64,000 bases of DNA from Alphaproteobacteria bacterium (GTDB lineage: Bacteria; Pseudomonadota; Alphaproteobacteria; Puniceispirillales; UBA1172), in assembly GCA_016778985.1 (NCBI GenBank), contig JADHOM010000003.1, positions 48,768-112,767 on the forward strand, in the 5' to 3' direction. Under the pieces are notes generated by a model that saw only the letters and a list, made by a program, of their open reading frames with translations, ran no database searches and was not told where the DNA came from. Numbering within the stretch: the stretch's first letter is position 1; the number at the start of each line of letters is the position of its first letter. The position numbers were made by a program, and so were the translations under genes. Of this stretch, positions 9,986 to 18,796 are shown piece after piece.

Positions 9986-10898
9986 ATGGATAAATATATG
10001 GATAAGGCGGGTATTGATCTGGCCCATTGGTGCATTGATGATTTACCTCATCATGGGGTTTCGGCTGATCATTCCAGCCAGCTGGTCTAGTCTATTTATA
10101 GGTGCGGTTGTCAGGACAGTTGCACCATTAACGCCTTGGCATAAAAGAGCCCGAAAGAATATCCAGCTCGTCATGCCTGATCTAAGCCACGTTGAACAAA
10201 ATCAAATCTTAAAAAAGATGTGGTGGAATCTGGGGCGAACAATGGGGGAATTTCCCTATCTTGAACGGCTTTCTAGGAAAGATCATATCACCGAACATGG
10301 ATCAGCAGCTATTGAAGGCATCAGAGAAACCGGTGGATTTATTATTGGTGGCCATATTGGTAATTGGGAGCTATCGGCTTTCCCTGTCATTTCACGCGCC
10401 ATCCCGTTTTCTATTTCTTATCGGCCATTGAATAATCCTTTGGCTAAACATGCTCTCGATAATCGACTGTCGCTGGCGCAGAATACCTTTATCAAGGGCA
10501 TGGAGTCTGCACGAGGGATTATCGACAATGCCCGCAAAAAACAGACGATGATATTATTGGTTGATCAGAAACTGCGTGAAGGCATGATTGTGCCCTTTTT
10601 TGGTAAGGGCGCAACAACCGCCGTATCTTATATTCGGGCGGCATTAAAACATCATGTGCCGCTTATCATGGTGCGCGTCAAACGCCTGAAAGGGTGCCAG
10701 TTTGATCTTTATTTAGAAACCGTTGATACGGCATCCATCCTTGCCAATAATCCCGAACAAGACCCTGTTCTGGCTGTCGCAACGGCGATCAATCAGCGGC
10801 TGGAAGAATGGATAAGAGAGACCCCAGAACAATGGTTCTGGCCACATCGCCGTTGGCCCGAAAGCAAAAATGAGCCGCCGCATGAGATCAGCCCGTAA
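9978..10898 (+). CDS. Lipid A late acyltransferase, LpxL/HtrB family
   Basis: LpxL/LpxM-type enzymes add a secondary acyl chain to Kdo2-lipid A from acyl-ACP at the inner membrane. From this ATG the protein is 306 residues, the usual length, with one N-terminal hydrophobic helix. The catalytic motif HIGNWE (fits Hx4D/E) lies at residues 126-131. I prefer this ATG, overlapping lpxK as ATGGCTAA, to an ATG at 9951. The gene ends 9 bases before the convergent xseA. It is not possible from sequence to say which acyl chain it transfers. Confidence 0.88.
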   Translation: MAKWINIWIRRVLIWPIGALMIYLIMGFRLIIPASWSSLFIGAVVRTVAPLTPWHKRARKNIQLVMPDLSHVEQNQILKKMWWNLGRTMGEFPYLERLSRKDHITEHGSAAIEGIRETGGFIIGGHIGNWELSAFPVISRAIPFSISYRPLNNPLAKHALDNRLSLAQNTFIKGMESARGIIDNARKKQTMILLVDQKLREGMIVPFFGKGATTAVSYIRAALKHHVPLIMVRVKRLKGCQFDLYLETVDTASILANNPEQDPVLAVATAINQRLEEWIRETPEQWFWPHRRWPESKNEPPHEISP

Positions 10899-10907
10899 CC
10901 GCATCAA

Positions 10908-12485
10908 TCAGAGCAGTTTGCCCTGTTTATCAGTATTCTGAGAAGCCGTTGGTGGTGCCGATTTTGGTGATTTTTTAGGTGGTTTGATTGACGTTTCATC
11001 ACTGCTCACTTGCACCGCCACTTTATCATCGGCAAAGGTCAATATCAGATCAGGGACGTTGGCTGTTTCTTGAGCTGTTTTCAGAATCCGGCCATCACCA
11101 GCATCACTAACCAGCGCAAAGCCGCGTGCCAGCACCTTTTGATAAGATGACGCATCAAGCAGCCGCCGCAACTGATCTAAGCGTGTTGCCACCCGTTCAA
11201 ATATCTGTTCAGGGCGCTGGCTGATACGGCTATCTAACATCGACATCTCATGTTGTTTTTGTGATAAAATCGCCCGTGGATCAGGCAATAGATCAGCTGC
11301 TTGCCTGAGCCCATTGGCACGCTTCAATATGATCTGATCATGGGCACGGTCTAAGCGCAGCATAATCTGGCCAGCACGGTTTTGGACATCAGCGATTTGT
11401 GCCGCAGGGGTTGGCAGTCGGTCGGCCAGTGATCCGATATACCCCAAAAGCCGGCTTAGATAGCTTGTTATGACGCGCATCTGGCGGTCATCAGCCGAAT
11501 CAAGCCGTTGCTGGCGAAAGCTGATAGTTTGATCAGGATCACTCATGGCGCGCGCTAAGCCGCGCAATCCATCGCTATGATACTGAAAGACTTGATCAGT
11601 TTTCCGATCCATGCGCAAGGCCAGCTCTTGGCATTGACGAAGCAAGTCATTGCGGACAGGGGTCGCCATTTCAGCCGCTGCCGTTGGTGTTGGCGCGCGC
11701 AAATCTGCGGCCAGATCACATAAGGTATGATCAGTTTCATGGCCAACTGCAGAAATAATCGGAATATCAGATGCCGCTACCGCGCGCACAACATCTTCTT
11801 CGTTAAATGGCATTAAATCTTCGAGACTACCGCCACCACGACCGACAATCAGCAGGTCAGGTTTGGGAATTTTTCCATCAGACGGCAGTCGGTTAAAGCC
11901 ATTAATAGCATGGGTGATTTCTGCCGCCGCCTGATTGCCTTGCACCAACACCGGCCAGACAAGAACATGAACAGGAAAGCGGTCATTCAGCCGATGCAGA
12001 ATATCTCTGATAACAGCACCTTTGGGGCTGGTTACAACGCCGATAACTTTTGGTAATTTTGGCAGCGGCTGTTTCCGCTCTTCATCAAATAATCCTTCTG
12101 CCAGAAGCCGCTTGCGGCGGTCTTCTAACTGTTTAAGAAATGCACCTTCACCTGCCATCTCAAGCGATTGCACAACAATTTGATAGCGTGATTGGCGGCT
12201 AAAGGTTGTCAGTTTTCCCGTGACCACAACATCAAGCCCGTCTTCGGGTTTCATGATGATGCGAGGCACCATATTTTTCCAAATAACCGCTTCTAGAATA
12301 TTATTATCATCTTTCAACTTGAAATAAATATGCCCCGATGACCATTGCCGACATTCGGCAATTTCGGCACGAACTCTAATCGTATCAAAGCTTTCGATAG
12401 ACCGTTTAATCGCTTGCGATAACTCGGAAAGCGAAAACACTGGTTGATTATCTGCATCAGGCAGACTTTGATCTTTTGTTTCCAT
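10908..12485 (-). CDS. xseA: Exodeoxyribonuclease VII large subunit XseA
   Basis: XseA is the catalytic subunit of exonuclease VII, a metal-independent nuclease that degrades single-stranded DNA from both ends. The 525-residue protein has an N-terminal OB fold (~18-110), then a catalytic core with VIGVVTSPKGAVIRDI near 147, GRGGGSLEDL (215-224), GHETDHTLCD (248-257) and RAPTPTAAAE (263-272). A long coiled-coil-rich C-terminal half binds XseB, which is not in the window. The last ~30 residues are Lys/Pro-rich and of low complexity. It stands alone, convergent with the lpxL-like gene and divergent from purD. Confidence 0.95.
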   Translation of the reverse strand: METKDQSLPDADNQPVFSLSELSQAIKRSIESFDTIRVRAEIAECRQWSSGHIYFKLKDDNNILEAVIWKNMVPRIIMKPEDGLDVVVTGKLTTFSRQSRYQIVVQSLEMAGEGAFLKQLEDRRKRLLAEGLFDEERKQPLPKLPKVIGVVTSPKGAVIRDILHRLNDRFPVHVLVWPVLVQGNQAAAEITHAINGFNRLPSDGKIPKPDLLIVGRGGGSLEDLMPFNEEDVVRAVAASDIPIISAVGHETDHTLCDLAADLRAPTPTAAAEMATPVRNDLLRQCQELALRMDRKTDQVFQYHSDGLRGLARAMSDPDQTISFRQQRLDSADDRQMRVITSYLSRLLGYIGSLADRLPTPAAQIADVQNRAGQIMLRLDRAHDQIILKRANGLRQAADLLPDPRAILSQKQHEMSMLDSRISQRPEQIFERVATRLDQLRRLLDASSYQKVLARGFALVSDAGDGRILKTAQETANVPDLILTFADDKVAVQVSSDETSIKPPKKSPKSAPPTASQNTDKQGKLL

Positions 12486-12552
12486 ACCATGTTATGCCAT
12501 ATTGGCTAGCATTACGCCAACTCAGAACGCGATAGAATAGGATCAATAACAG

Positions 12553-13824
12553 ATGAATGTGCTTATCATTGGCAGTGGCGGCAGAGAACATGCCCTCGCC
12601 CACTCTATTTCTAAATCTCCATTACTTGATACATTGGTGGTAAGTCCCGGCAATCCAGGGATCGCAGAAATAGCCAAATGCGTGGACTGCCCTGATGAGC
12701 CAGCGCTATTTTCCCTGATCGAAAGCGCCCATATTGATCTTGTCGTCATCGGTCCGGAAGCGCCATTGGTTGATGGTCTGGCTGATCGGCTTCGTGCCAA
12801 AGATATTATGGTCTTTGGCCCTAGCCAGCAAGCCGCCATGCTGGAAGGATCAAAGGCCTTTGCCCGCGATTTCTGCGATCGTCATAATATTCCGCAACCG
12901 GAATGGCATCGCTTTGATAACAGCGCCGATGCTTGTGCCTATATTCGCGGACATGCCGCCGACGGCCATGTCATTAAGGCAGATGGGCTAGCCGCGGGCA
13001 AAGGGGTTGTTGTTGCCGATACCAAGGATGAGGCGATAGCGGCAATTACCAGCATGCTAGATGATCAGCAATTTGGTCATGCCAGCACCTCAATTCTCAT
13101 CGAAGAACGCATTACTGGCGTGGAAGCCTCGCTATTTGCTATCGCTGATGGTGATGACGCCATGATGATCGGAACAGCCCAAGATTATAAACGTGTAGGC
13201 GATGGCGATACCGGCCCTAATACAGGCGGCATGGGTGCCGTCTCACCGGCGCCGGCACTAGATGATAGGCTATGTGAGACCGCATGGCAGGATATTGTGG
13301 AAAAGGTTATTAAGGGCATGAAAGCCGATCATATGCCCTATCAAGGGTTTCTATATACAGGATTGATGATGACCGCCAATGGCCCAAAAGTGATTGAGTT
13401 TAATTGCCGCTTTGGTGACCCTGAGGCGGAAGTCATTTTACCGCGGCTTCAATCCGATTTGCTGACCACATTGCTAGCAGCATGTTCATCAGACCCATCT
13501 TCATCCAATTTTAAGGATATGGATTTAAAGTTTCATGACGGCGCGGCGGTGACGGTTATCATGGTGAATCGAGGCTATCCGGGCGCTATTAAGGCAGGCG
13601 GCGTTATCAATGGATTAAAGCGTGATGATGCAGATACTGATGCTGCGCTTGTCTTTCATGCAGGAACTGGCAAAAAAGGGGATGATATCATTGCCACAGG
13701 TGGCCGTGTTTTAGCCGTCACCGCGCTTGGCAGTGATCAAGCAGATGCCCGCACCAAAGCCTATCAGCATGTTAAAAAGATTAGCTGGCCAGGGGTTTAT
13801 TATCGCAAAGATATTGCTAAATAA
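12553..13824 (+). CDS. purD: Phosphoribosylamine-glycine ligase PurD
   Basis: PurD (GAR synthetase) joins phosphoribosylamine and glycine with ATP in de novo purine synthesis. At 423 residues it has the usual length. It begins with VLIIGSGGREHAL (residues 3-15). The ATP-grasp region contains IKADGLAAGKGVV near residue 142 and NTGGMGAVSPAP near 228. EFNCRFGDPEAEV near 290 carries Mg ligands. It is transcribed alone, with 10 bases to the convergent deaminase gene. Confidence 0.96.
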   Translation: MNVLIIGSGGREHALAHSISKSPLLDTLVVSPGNPGIAEIAKCVDCPDEPALFSLIESAHIDLVVIGPEAPLVDGLADRLRAKDIMVFGPSQQAAMLEGSKAFARDFCDRHNIPQPEWHRFDNSADACAYIRGHAADGHVIKADGLAAGKGVVVADTKDEAIAAITSMLDDQQFGHASTSILIEERITGVEASLFAIADGDDAMMIGTAQDYKRVGDGDTGPNTGGMGAVSPAPALDDRLCETAWQDIVEKVIKGMKADHMPYQGFLYTGLMMTANGPKVIEFNCRFGDPEAEVILPRLQSDLLTTLLAACSSDPSSSNFKDMDLKFHDGAAVTVIMVNRGYPGAIKAGGVINGLKRDDADTDAALVFHAGTGKKGDDIIATGGRVLAVTALGSDQADARTKAYQHVKKISWPGVYYRKDIAK

Positions 13825-13834
13825 TTTCGCTCAG

Positions 13835-14308
13835 CTAACGCCGACTGGCAAAAAACTGCTTTAGCAAATCTGCCGATGCGTCTGCCATCAGCCCATCATA
13901 AATATCGGGGACATGATGGCATTGTTTGTGAGCAAAAACCTTTGCGCCATGAAAGACACCGCCAGATTTATCATCAAGCGCACCAATATAAAGCCGTCTG
14001 ATGCGAGCTTGGCTGATCGCCCCTGCGCACATCGCACAGGGCTCAAGCGTGACCCATAGATCACATCCATCAAGGCGCTGATTTTTGAGCTTTTGTGTTG
14101 CTTCTCTGATCGCCAATATTTCCGCATGGGCGGTCGGGTCTTGGTCTCTTTCAACGCGATTACCCGCCTTGGCTAAGAACTGGCCATCAGCCGCAACAAT
14201 AACCGCCCCAACAGGCACATCACCGGCTTCAGCGGCAGCAATTGCCGCCGCCAGAGCATCTGGCATAAATCCCTGATATTGAGATGATGTTATCATACGA
14301 AAGACCAT
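13835..14308 (-). CDS. tadA: tRNA-specific adenosine deaminase (TadA-like nucleoside deaminase)
   Basis: TadA converts A34 to inosine in tRNA-Arg(ACG), allowing wobble reading. The 157-residue protein has the zinc deaminase motifs HAE (H61, E63) and PCAMC (C91, C94). Substrate-family residues around ITLEP-type TLEPCAMCAGAI and the N-terminal GDVPVGAVIV block fit TadA rather than cytidine or guanine deaminases. An ATG at 14266, preceded by AGGGA, would remove 14 poorly conserved residues and is a plausible alternative start. It is divergent from the pseudouridine synthase gene. Confidence 0.87.
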   Translation of the reverse strand: MVFRMITSSQYQGFMPDALAAAIAAAEAGDVPVGAVIVAADGQFLAKAGNRVERDQDPTAHAEILAIREATQKLKNQRLDGCDLWVTLEPCAMCAGAISQARIRRLYIGALDDKSGGVFHGAKVFAHKQCHHVPDIYDGLMADASADLLKQFFASRR

Positions 14309-14342
14309 CGCATAATTTACTGATTTAGGCTATGGTCTAACA

Positions 14343-15233
14343 ATGGTGAGTTCGCAGAAAACAGATTTAGCGGCGCTATTTGATGAGACTAGCTCGGCGC
14401 CTGAACGACTGGCTAAACGCATGGCAGGGGCGGGCTTGTGTTCACGTCGGCAGGCCGAAACTTGGATCACAGAAGGCCGTGTCAAAATAGACGGCCAGCT
14501 GCAGCTTACGCCAGCGATTACCGTGACCAGCGATCAAAAGATTGAGGTTGATGGCAAACTACTGCCGGTCATTGAACGCCCACGGTTGTGGCGATACTAT
14601 AAGCCGCGCGGATTAGTCGTCAGCCATAAGGATGAAAAGGACCGTGACAATATTTTTGATATGATTAACGCCGAACATGGCGATAAACTGCCGCGTTTGA
14701 TTAGTGTAGGCAGACTTGATCTTGACTCCGAAGGATTAATATTATTGACCAATAATGGCCTGCTCGCTCGCTATCTGGAATTGCCAGCAACCGGCTGGAC
14801 ACGCAAATATCGCGTCCGTGTGCATGGCCAAGTAAAGGCCGAACATCTCAATGAATTAGGCAGAGGCATCACTGTTGAAGGCGTCAAATATCGTCCTGTC
14901 ATCGCCAGCCTTGACCGCCAAACAAACAGCAACGCATGGGTTAATATTGCCTTGAAAGAGGGTAAAAATCGCGAAATCCGTAAGCTGATGCAACATTTTG
15001 GTTACCAGGTCAGCCGCTTGATTCGCATTTCATTTGGGCCTTTTACGTTAAATAAACTTGAGGATGGTGACATTGCTGAGGTCAGGCCCGCGATTTTGCG
15101 TGATCAGTTAGGGCTGCAACCATCTCAGATTGACGAAAACCAGACCAAAGAAAATCAGCACAGTAAAAAAGGGCAGAAACCTCATGCGAGTCATCAGCGG
15201 CAAAAGACGCGGCGCAACCCTAGTCGCGCCTGA
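14343..15233 (+). CDS. 23S rRNA pseudouridine synthase, RluB/RsuA family
   Basis: This enzyme isomerises a specific rRNA uridine to pseudouridine. The 296-residue protein has an S4 RNA-binding domain (residues ~20-70) followed by the catalytic domain. GRLDLDSEGL holds the catalytic aspartate at D126, and REIRKLMQHFGYQVSRLIR near 220 is typical of RluB. The last ~50 residues are a basic, Gln/Lys-rich tail likely to be disordered. That tail overlaps the start of rsmD by 50 bases in another frame. RluB (U2605 of 23S) is the most likely member; RsuA or RluE cannot be excluded. Confidence 0.86.
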   Translation: MVSSQKTDLAALFDETSSAPERLAKRMAGAGLCSRRQAETWITEGRVKIDGQLQLTPAITVTSDQKIEVDGKLLPVIERPRLWRYYKPRGLVVSHKDEKDRDNIFDMINAEHGDKLPRLISVGRLDLDSEGLILLTNNGLLARYLELPATGWTRKYRVRVHGQVKAEHLNELGRGITVEGVKYRPVIASLDRQTNSNAWVNIALKEGKNREIRKLMQHFGYQVSRLIRISFGPFTLNKLEDGDIAEVRPAILRDQLGLQPSQIDENQTKENQHSKKGQKPHASHQRQKTRRNPSRA

Positions 15234-15768
15234 AGGACATGTGACCAGACCGACCGCTGACCGGACACGCGAGATGATCTTCAACGTCCTTGATGGTGGC
15301 CGTCATGGCAATCCGTTAGACGCCGATCTGATTATTGATGGCTTTGCCGGAAGCGGCGCCATGGGATGCGAAGCGTGGTCACGGGGTGCAAAGCGAGTGA
15401 TTTTTATTGATCAGGATAGCGCCGCAATGACAGCTATTAAAGCCAATATCACCAAACTTGGTGCGGAGGCGGAATGTGGTGCCGTATCACGCGATTTGCT
15501 AGCCCCTGTAAGCTGGCCTTTTGGTCAGGCTGAGTTAATTTTTCTTGATCCGCCGTGGTCAAAAGCAACAGGAACAAAGGCAGATGCTAGCATGCTGGCG
15601 CTTAATCATTTAGTTGCCGCTAACGGCGTTGCGGCGCATGCGCTTGCTGTCATTGAACATGATCGCCGATTTCCGCCTGAGCCGCCATTGGGCTGGGGTA
15701 TTGTTGATCAAAGACAAGCTGGCCGTGCTGGTGTCTGTTTTCTGCGTTATCAGGCTAAGCAGGGTTAA
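15184..15768 (+). CDS. rsmD: 16S rRNA (guanine-966-N2)-methyltransferase RsmD
   Basis: RsmD methylates N2 of G966 in 16S rRNA with SAM. From this ATG the protein is 194 residues, matching the family, and starts with the standard MRVISGKRRG. Motif I is IIDGFAGSGAMGCEAWSRG (residues 50-68), and the catalytic DPPW lies at 122-125. An in-frame ATG at 15130 would add 18 basic residues absent from the family. The gene starts inside the 3' end of the pseudouridine synthase gene, so the two are co-transcribed. Its stop is 17 bases from the convergent mutL stop. Confidence 0.93.
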   Translation: MRVISGKRRGATLVAPEGHVTRPTADRTREMIFNVLDGGRHGNPLDADLIIDGFAGSGAMGCEAWSRGAKRVIFIDQDSAAMTAIKANITKLGAEAECGAVSRDLLAPVSWPFGQAELIFLDPPWSKATGTKADASMLALNHLVAANGVAAHALAVIEHDRRFPPEPPLGWGIVDQRQAGRAGVCFLRYQAKQG

Positions 15769-15785
15769 ATCGCCAAATTTATTAA

Positions 15786-17618
15786 TTAGCGGCGGCCAAA
15801 TAGCTTTTCAACATCAGCAAGGCTCAATGTCACAAATGTTGGGCGGCCATGATTGCATTGACCTGATCGTGGTGTTACTTCCATATCGCGAAGCAAGGCG
15901 TTCATTTCATTGGCATTAAGCGGCCGACCGGCGCGAACCGAACCATAGCATGACATTGTTGCTAAGACATGTTCCATGCGGTCCTCTAAGGAATGGCTAC
16001 TGTCACGCTCTAGCAATTCTTCTGCCGTATCTATGATCAGCTGTTTGATATTTGTCTGGCCAAGAATGGCTGGCATTTCGCGCACCAGAATAGCACCATC
16101 ACCAAAGGCTTCAATAATGAGCCCAAGTTCTGCCAGCATAGGCGCATGTTCAAGCAGTATAATGACCGCCGCCGCCCCCGGTTCAATCACTTCAGGGATA
16201 AGCAGCGCTTGGCTGCTGACGACGCCGCGCTCTTGGCGTTGCGCTTTCATACGTTCCAAGACCAGCCTTTCATGGGCAGCATGCTGATCAATAATAACCA
16301 TGCCATCCTTAGTTTCAGCAACGATATAGGTTTTATGCAATTGGGCTTTGGCGGCACCAAGCGGATAATCTAAGGCAAGGTGAGTGTCATCAGATGCCGA
16401 ATTATCGCCGCGATCAGGATGCGGAATATCCTGCTGCTCTTCGGCAAGGCGAGCTTGCGGCGCCATATCATCTATGAGTAAGCCAGCGATATATCGCGCT
16501 GGGTTTTGCCAATCTACCGATGGCTGTGACACCCCCCGCGATGATGAATGGCCTCCCCAATATGATGATCTCGACGCACCACTCTGATGCGAAGCCATGC
16601 CGAGCGCGGTCTGCGCCAACTGACCAGATGTCCGCTGATCACTATCGATGGCGGCGCGGATGGCATTAATCACCAGTGACCTGATGACGCCAGCATCTTT
16701 GAAGCGAACCTCCGCCTTTGCCGGATGAACATTAACATCAACATCCACAGATGGCAGATCAATAAACAGCACCGCCACTGGATAGCGGCCACGCGGGATC
16801 GTGTCTGCATAGGCAGCGCGAGTTGTCCCGATAAGGGATTTATCCCTGATAGCACGACCATTGACATAGATATGAATACCGCCCGTGGTCGGCTTGTTAA
16901 AGGTTGGCATGCCAGCAAAGCCAGTTAATGTCATCTGATCTCGTTTAGCATCAAGCAATAAAGCATCATCCGTAAACTCTGCCCCTAACGCATCACGAAT
17001 ACGGGCGCGTCTGTCATCGGGCTTGGGCGGCAACACCATACTCTGGCGGCCATTATCTGTGACGGTGAAGCCGATAGCGGGATGTGCCATGCTGATACGG
17101 CGTGTGATATCTAGTATCTGGGCGGTTTCAGTTCGGTCGGTTTTAAGAAACTTTAATCGCGCTGGCAGATTAGCAAACAGATGTTCAATGACAACCCGCG
17201 TGCCTTTTTGCCGTGATGATGGCTCTATGGATTTGACCTCACCATATTTGATATTGATCATCCAACCATTTTCATCGGCTGGATCACGGCTCATAATCGT
17301 CATATTGCTGACCGAACCTATGGACGGTAACGCCTCTCCTCTAAACCCTAAATGATTAATCGCCATAATATCATCAGTGTTGAGTTTAGAAGTCGCATGA
17401 CGTTCTACCGATAAAACCAAATCATCAGCATTCATGCCGCTGCCATTATCATCAACAGCCATCAGCGTTCGTCCACCATCAGCTATTGATATATCAATCT
17501 GAGATGCTTGCGCATCAATGGCGTTTTCAATCAGTTCTTTGATCGCACTGGCAGGACGTTCTACCACTTCACCGGCAGCAATTTGATTAATGATGCTATC
17601 CGGAAGGTGCCGTATCAT
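15786..17618 (-). CDS. mutL: DNA mismatch repair protein MutL
   Basis: MutL links mismatch recognition by MutS to strand incision. The 610-residue protein has the GHKL ATPase N-terminus: AAGEVVERP (residues 14-22), ELIENAIDA (28-36) and GFRGEAL (91-97). A flexible linker covers ~325-420. In the C-terminal domain the zinc-binding endonuclease motif DQHAAHERLVLE (444-455) fits DQHAx2Ex4E, and CNHGRP appears near the C-terminus. This MutL is therefore predicted to nick DNA itself, as expected in a bacterium lacking MutH. It lies 5 bases downstream of the lipoprotein gene. Confidence 0.95.
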   Translation of the reverse strand: MIRHLPDSIINQIAAGEVVERPASAIKELIENAIDAQASQIDISIADGGRTLMAVDDNGSGMNADDLVLSVERHATSKLNTDDIMAINHLGFRGEALPSIGSVSNMTIMSRDPADENGWMINIKYGEVKSIEPSSRQKGTRVVIEHLFANLPARLKFLKTDRTETAQILDITRRISMAHPAIGFTVTDNGRQSMVLPPKPDDRRARIRDALGAEFTDDALLLDAKRDQMTLTGFAGMPTFNKPTTGGIHIYVNGRAIRDKSLIGTTRAAYADTIPRGRYPVAVLFIDLPSVDVDVNVHPAKAEVRFKDAGVIRSLVINAIRAAIDSDQRTSGQLAQTALGMASHQSGASRSSYWGGHSSSRGVSQPSVDWQNPARYIAGLLIDDMAPQARLAEEQQDIPHPDRGDNSASDDTHLALDYPLGAAKAQLHKTYIVAETKDGMVIIDQHAAHERLVLERMKAQRQERGVVSSQALLIPEVIEPGAAAVIILLEHAPMLAELGLIIEAFGDGAILVREMPAILGQTNIKQLIIDTAEELLERDSSHSLEDRMEHVLATMSCYGSVRAGRPLNANEMNALLRDMEVTPRSGQCNHGRPTFVTLSLADVEKLFGRR

Positions 17619-17623
17619 GCCAC

Positions 17624-18211
17624 TTATTCTATGACTAGAGGAACACCGTCTAACGGATCGGTGGCAAATGTTGGGCTATCGGTTAGCGATTTCCCATCCT
17701 TAATCGCCTGTCTAATACGAAATGCTTCAGCGGCTGCATCTAAATCAGGGCCGACTTCGGGCTTGCCGCCAAAAATCTGTTCAAGCGGTATCCGGCGCTC
17801 TAGCTGAATACCTAATGTTTCCTCATCAATAATGTTGCGAATATTTGGCGTGATTTCATCCGTGCCAAACAATTCCTCGAATGAGCTTGCATTCGCGGTC
17901 TGAGTTGTCCCAAAGAGGCTGACGCTTTGCCCAATCACAGATGTTTGGGATTGCGTTTGCGCCAGTGTCGCCGTTAACGCATCATTAACATCATCGGTCG
18001 GCCGCAATGAGAAGTTTGGCGGCAGAGTTAAGGGTGGACGGATAACAACCTCAAACTCATCAGGAGCATTTTTCCCGCCAATCAAGTCTTTACCACTTGA
18101 ACAGGCCGATAACATAAGTATCGATAGAAGGATTACAGCCATCATGATAGGGCGACTGAAATAGCATGAATATTGGGTTGATCTGGTCATAGTCGTCATG
18201 TTTTCCATCAT
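17624..18211 (-). CDS. DUF3035 lipoprotein
   Basis: This 195-residue protein has a type II signal peptide, with a basic n-region, a hydrophobic core and lipobox LSAC (lipidated C37). The mature part opens with the DUF3035 hallmark KNAPDEFEVVIRPPLTLPPN around residue 48. The function of the family is unknown. Across alphaproteobacteria it is commonly encoded next to lspA, whose product would process it, and here it follows lspA by 36 bases. It is probably attached to the inner leaflet of the outer membrane or to the periplasmic face of the inner membrane. Confidence 0.85.
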   Translation of the reverse strand: MMENMTTMTRSTQYSCYFSRPIMMAVILLSILMLSACSSGKDLIGGKNAPDEFEVVIRPPLTLPPNFSLRPTDDVNDALTATLAQTQSQTSVIGQSVSLFGTTQTANASSFEELFGTDEITPNIRNIIDEETLGIQLERRIPLEQIFGGKPEVGPDLDAAAEAFRIRQAIKDGKSLTDSPTFATDPLDGVPLVIE

Positions 18212-18247
18212 ATCTCTTACGCCTTTTGGTCTTTATTTCTACACATC

Positions 18248-18796
18248 TCACTCATCTGAGTTGTTTTTTTTATCCAGATCATGTTCATCCAGATCATGTT
18301 CATCCAGATCATGTCGCCATGCACCGAATAAAATACACCCAACCCCAATAACAATAGCACTATCAGCTATATTGAATGCTGGCCAATGCCATCCGCCAAG
18401 ATGCAGGTCGATAAAATCAACAACCTTACCCCATAGCAGACGATCTATCGCATTTCCCAGCGCTCCACCAGCCATCATGATGGCACCCCATCGCTGAAAG
18501 CGCAACCAATTCCGTGATATATAAGGTAGCAATACCCCAACCGCAAGCGCAAGACCTGATAGTATCACCTGACCCCATATTCCTGACTGGCTAAATAACC
18601 CAAAACTAACGCCTGTGTTATAGACTGGAACCAGATTGAGAAATGGCATTATATCAATAATGCGTGGCGGCTCAAATATCAGCGCAAGCATGATTAGTTT
18701 TGTGATTTGATCAATACCTATGATGATCAAAACAAATAGATAGGCGTGGTAAAGCCTAGCCAGAGAGAACATCATGACACCGATCACATAGCGCAT
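18248..18796 (-). CDS. lspA: Lipoprotein signal peptidase LspA (signal peptidase II)
   Basis: LspA cleaves signal peptides from prolipoproteins in the inner membrane. The 182-residue protein has four membrane helices. Catalytic aspartates are D118 (GNAIDR) and D145 (FNIADS). The start used is the ATG at 18796, preceded by AAAGG at good spacing; it overlaps the end of ileS by 41 bases. An ATG pair at 18772/18775 is possible. The C-terminus is odd: about 20 extra residues with HDLDE repeated three times, encoded by a 15-base tandem repeat, and very acidic. The substrate gene (DUF3035 lipoprotein) lies just downstream. Confidence 0.93.
   Translation of the reverse strand: MRYVIGVMMFSLARLYHAYLFVLIIIGIDQITKLIMLALIFEPPRIIDIMPFLNLVPVYNTGVSFGLFSQSGIWGQVILSGLALAVGVLLPYISRNWLRFQRWGAIMMAGGALGNAIDRLLWGKVVDFIDLHLGGWHWPAFNIADSAIVIGVGCILFGAWRHDLDEHDLDEHDLDKKNNSDE
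18269..18313. repeat. 15-base tandem repeat, three copies, in the 3' end of lspA
   Basis: Three units of TTCATCCAGATCATG sit end to end; the first differs at one base. They are in frame and encode HDLDE repeats at the LspA C-terminus. The unit length keeps the frame whatever the copy number. Confidence 0.9.
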
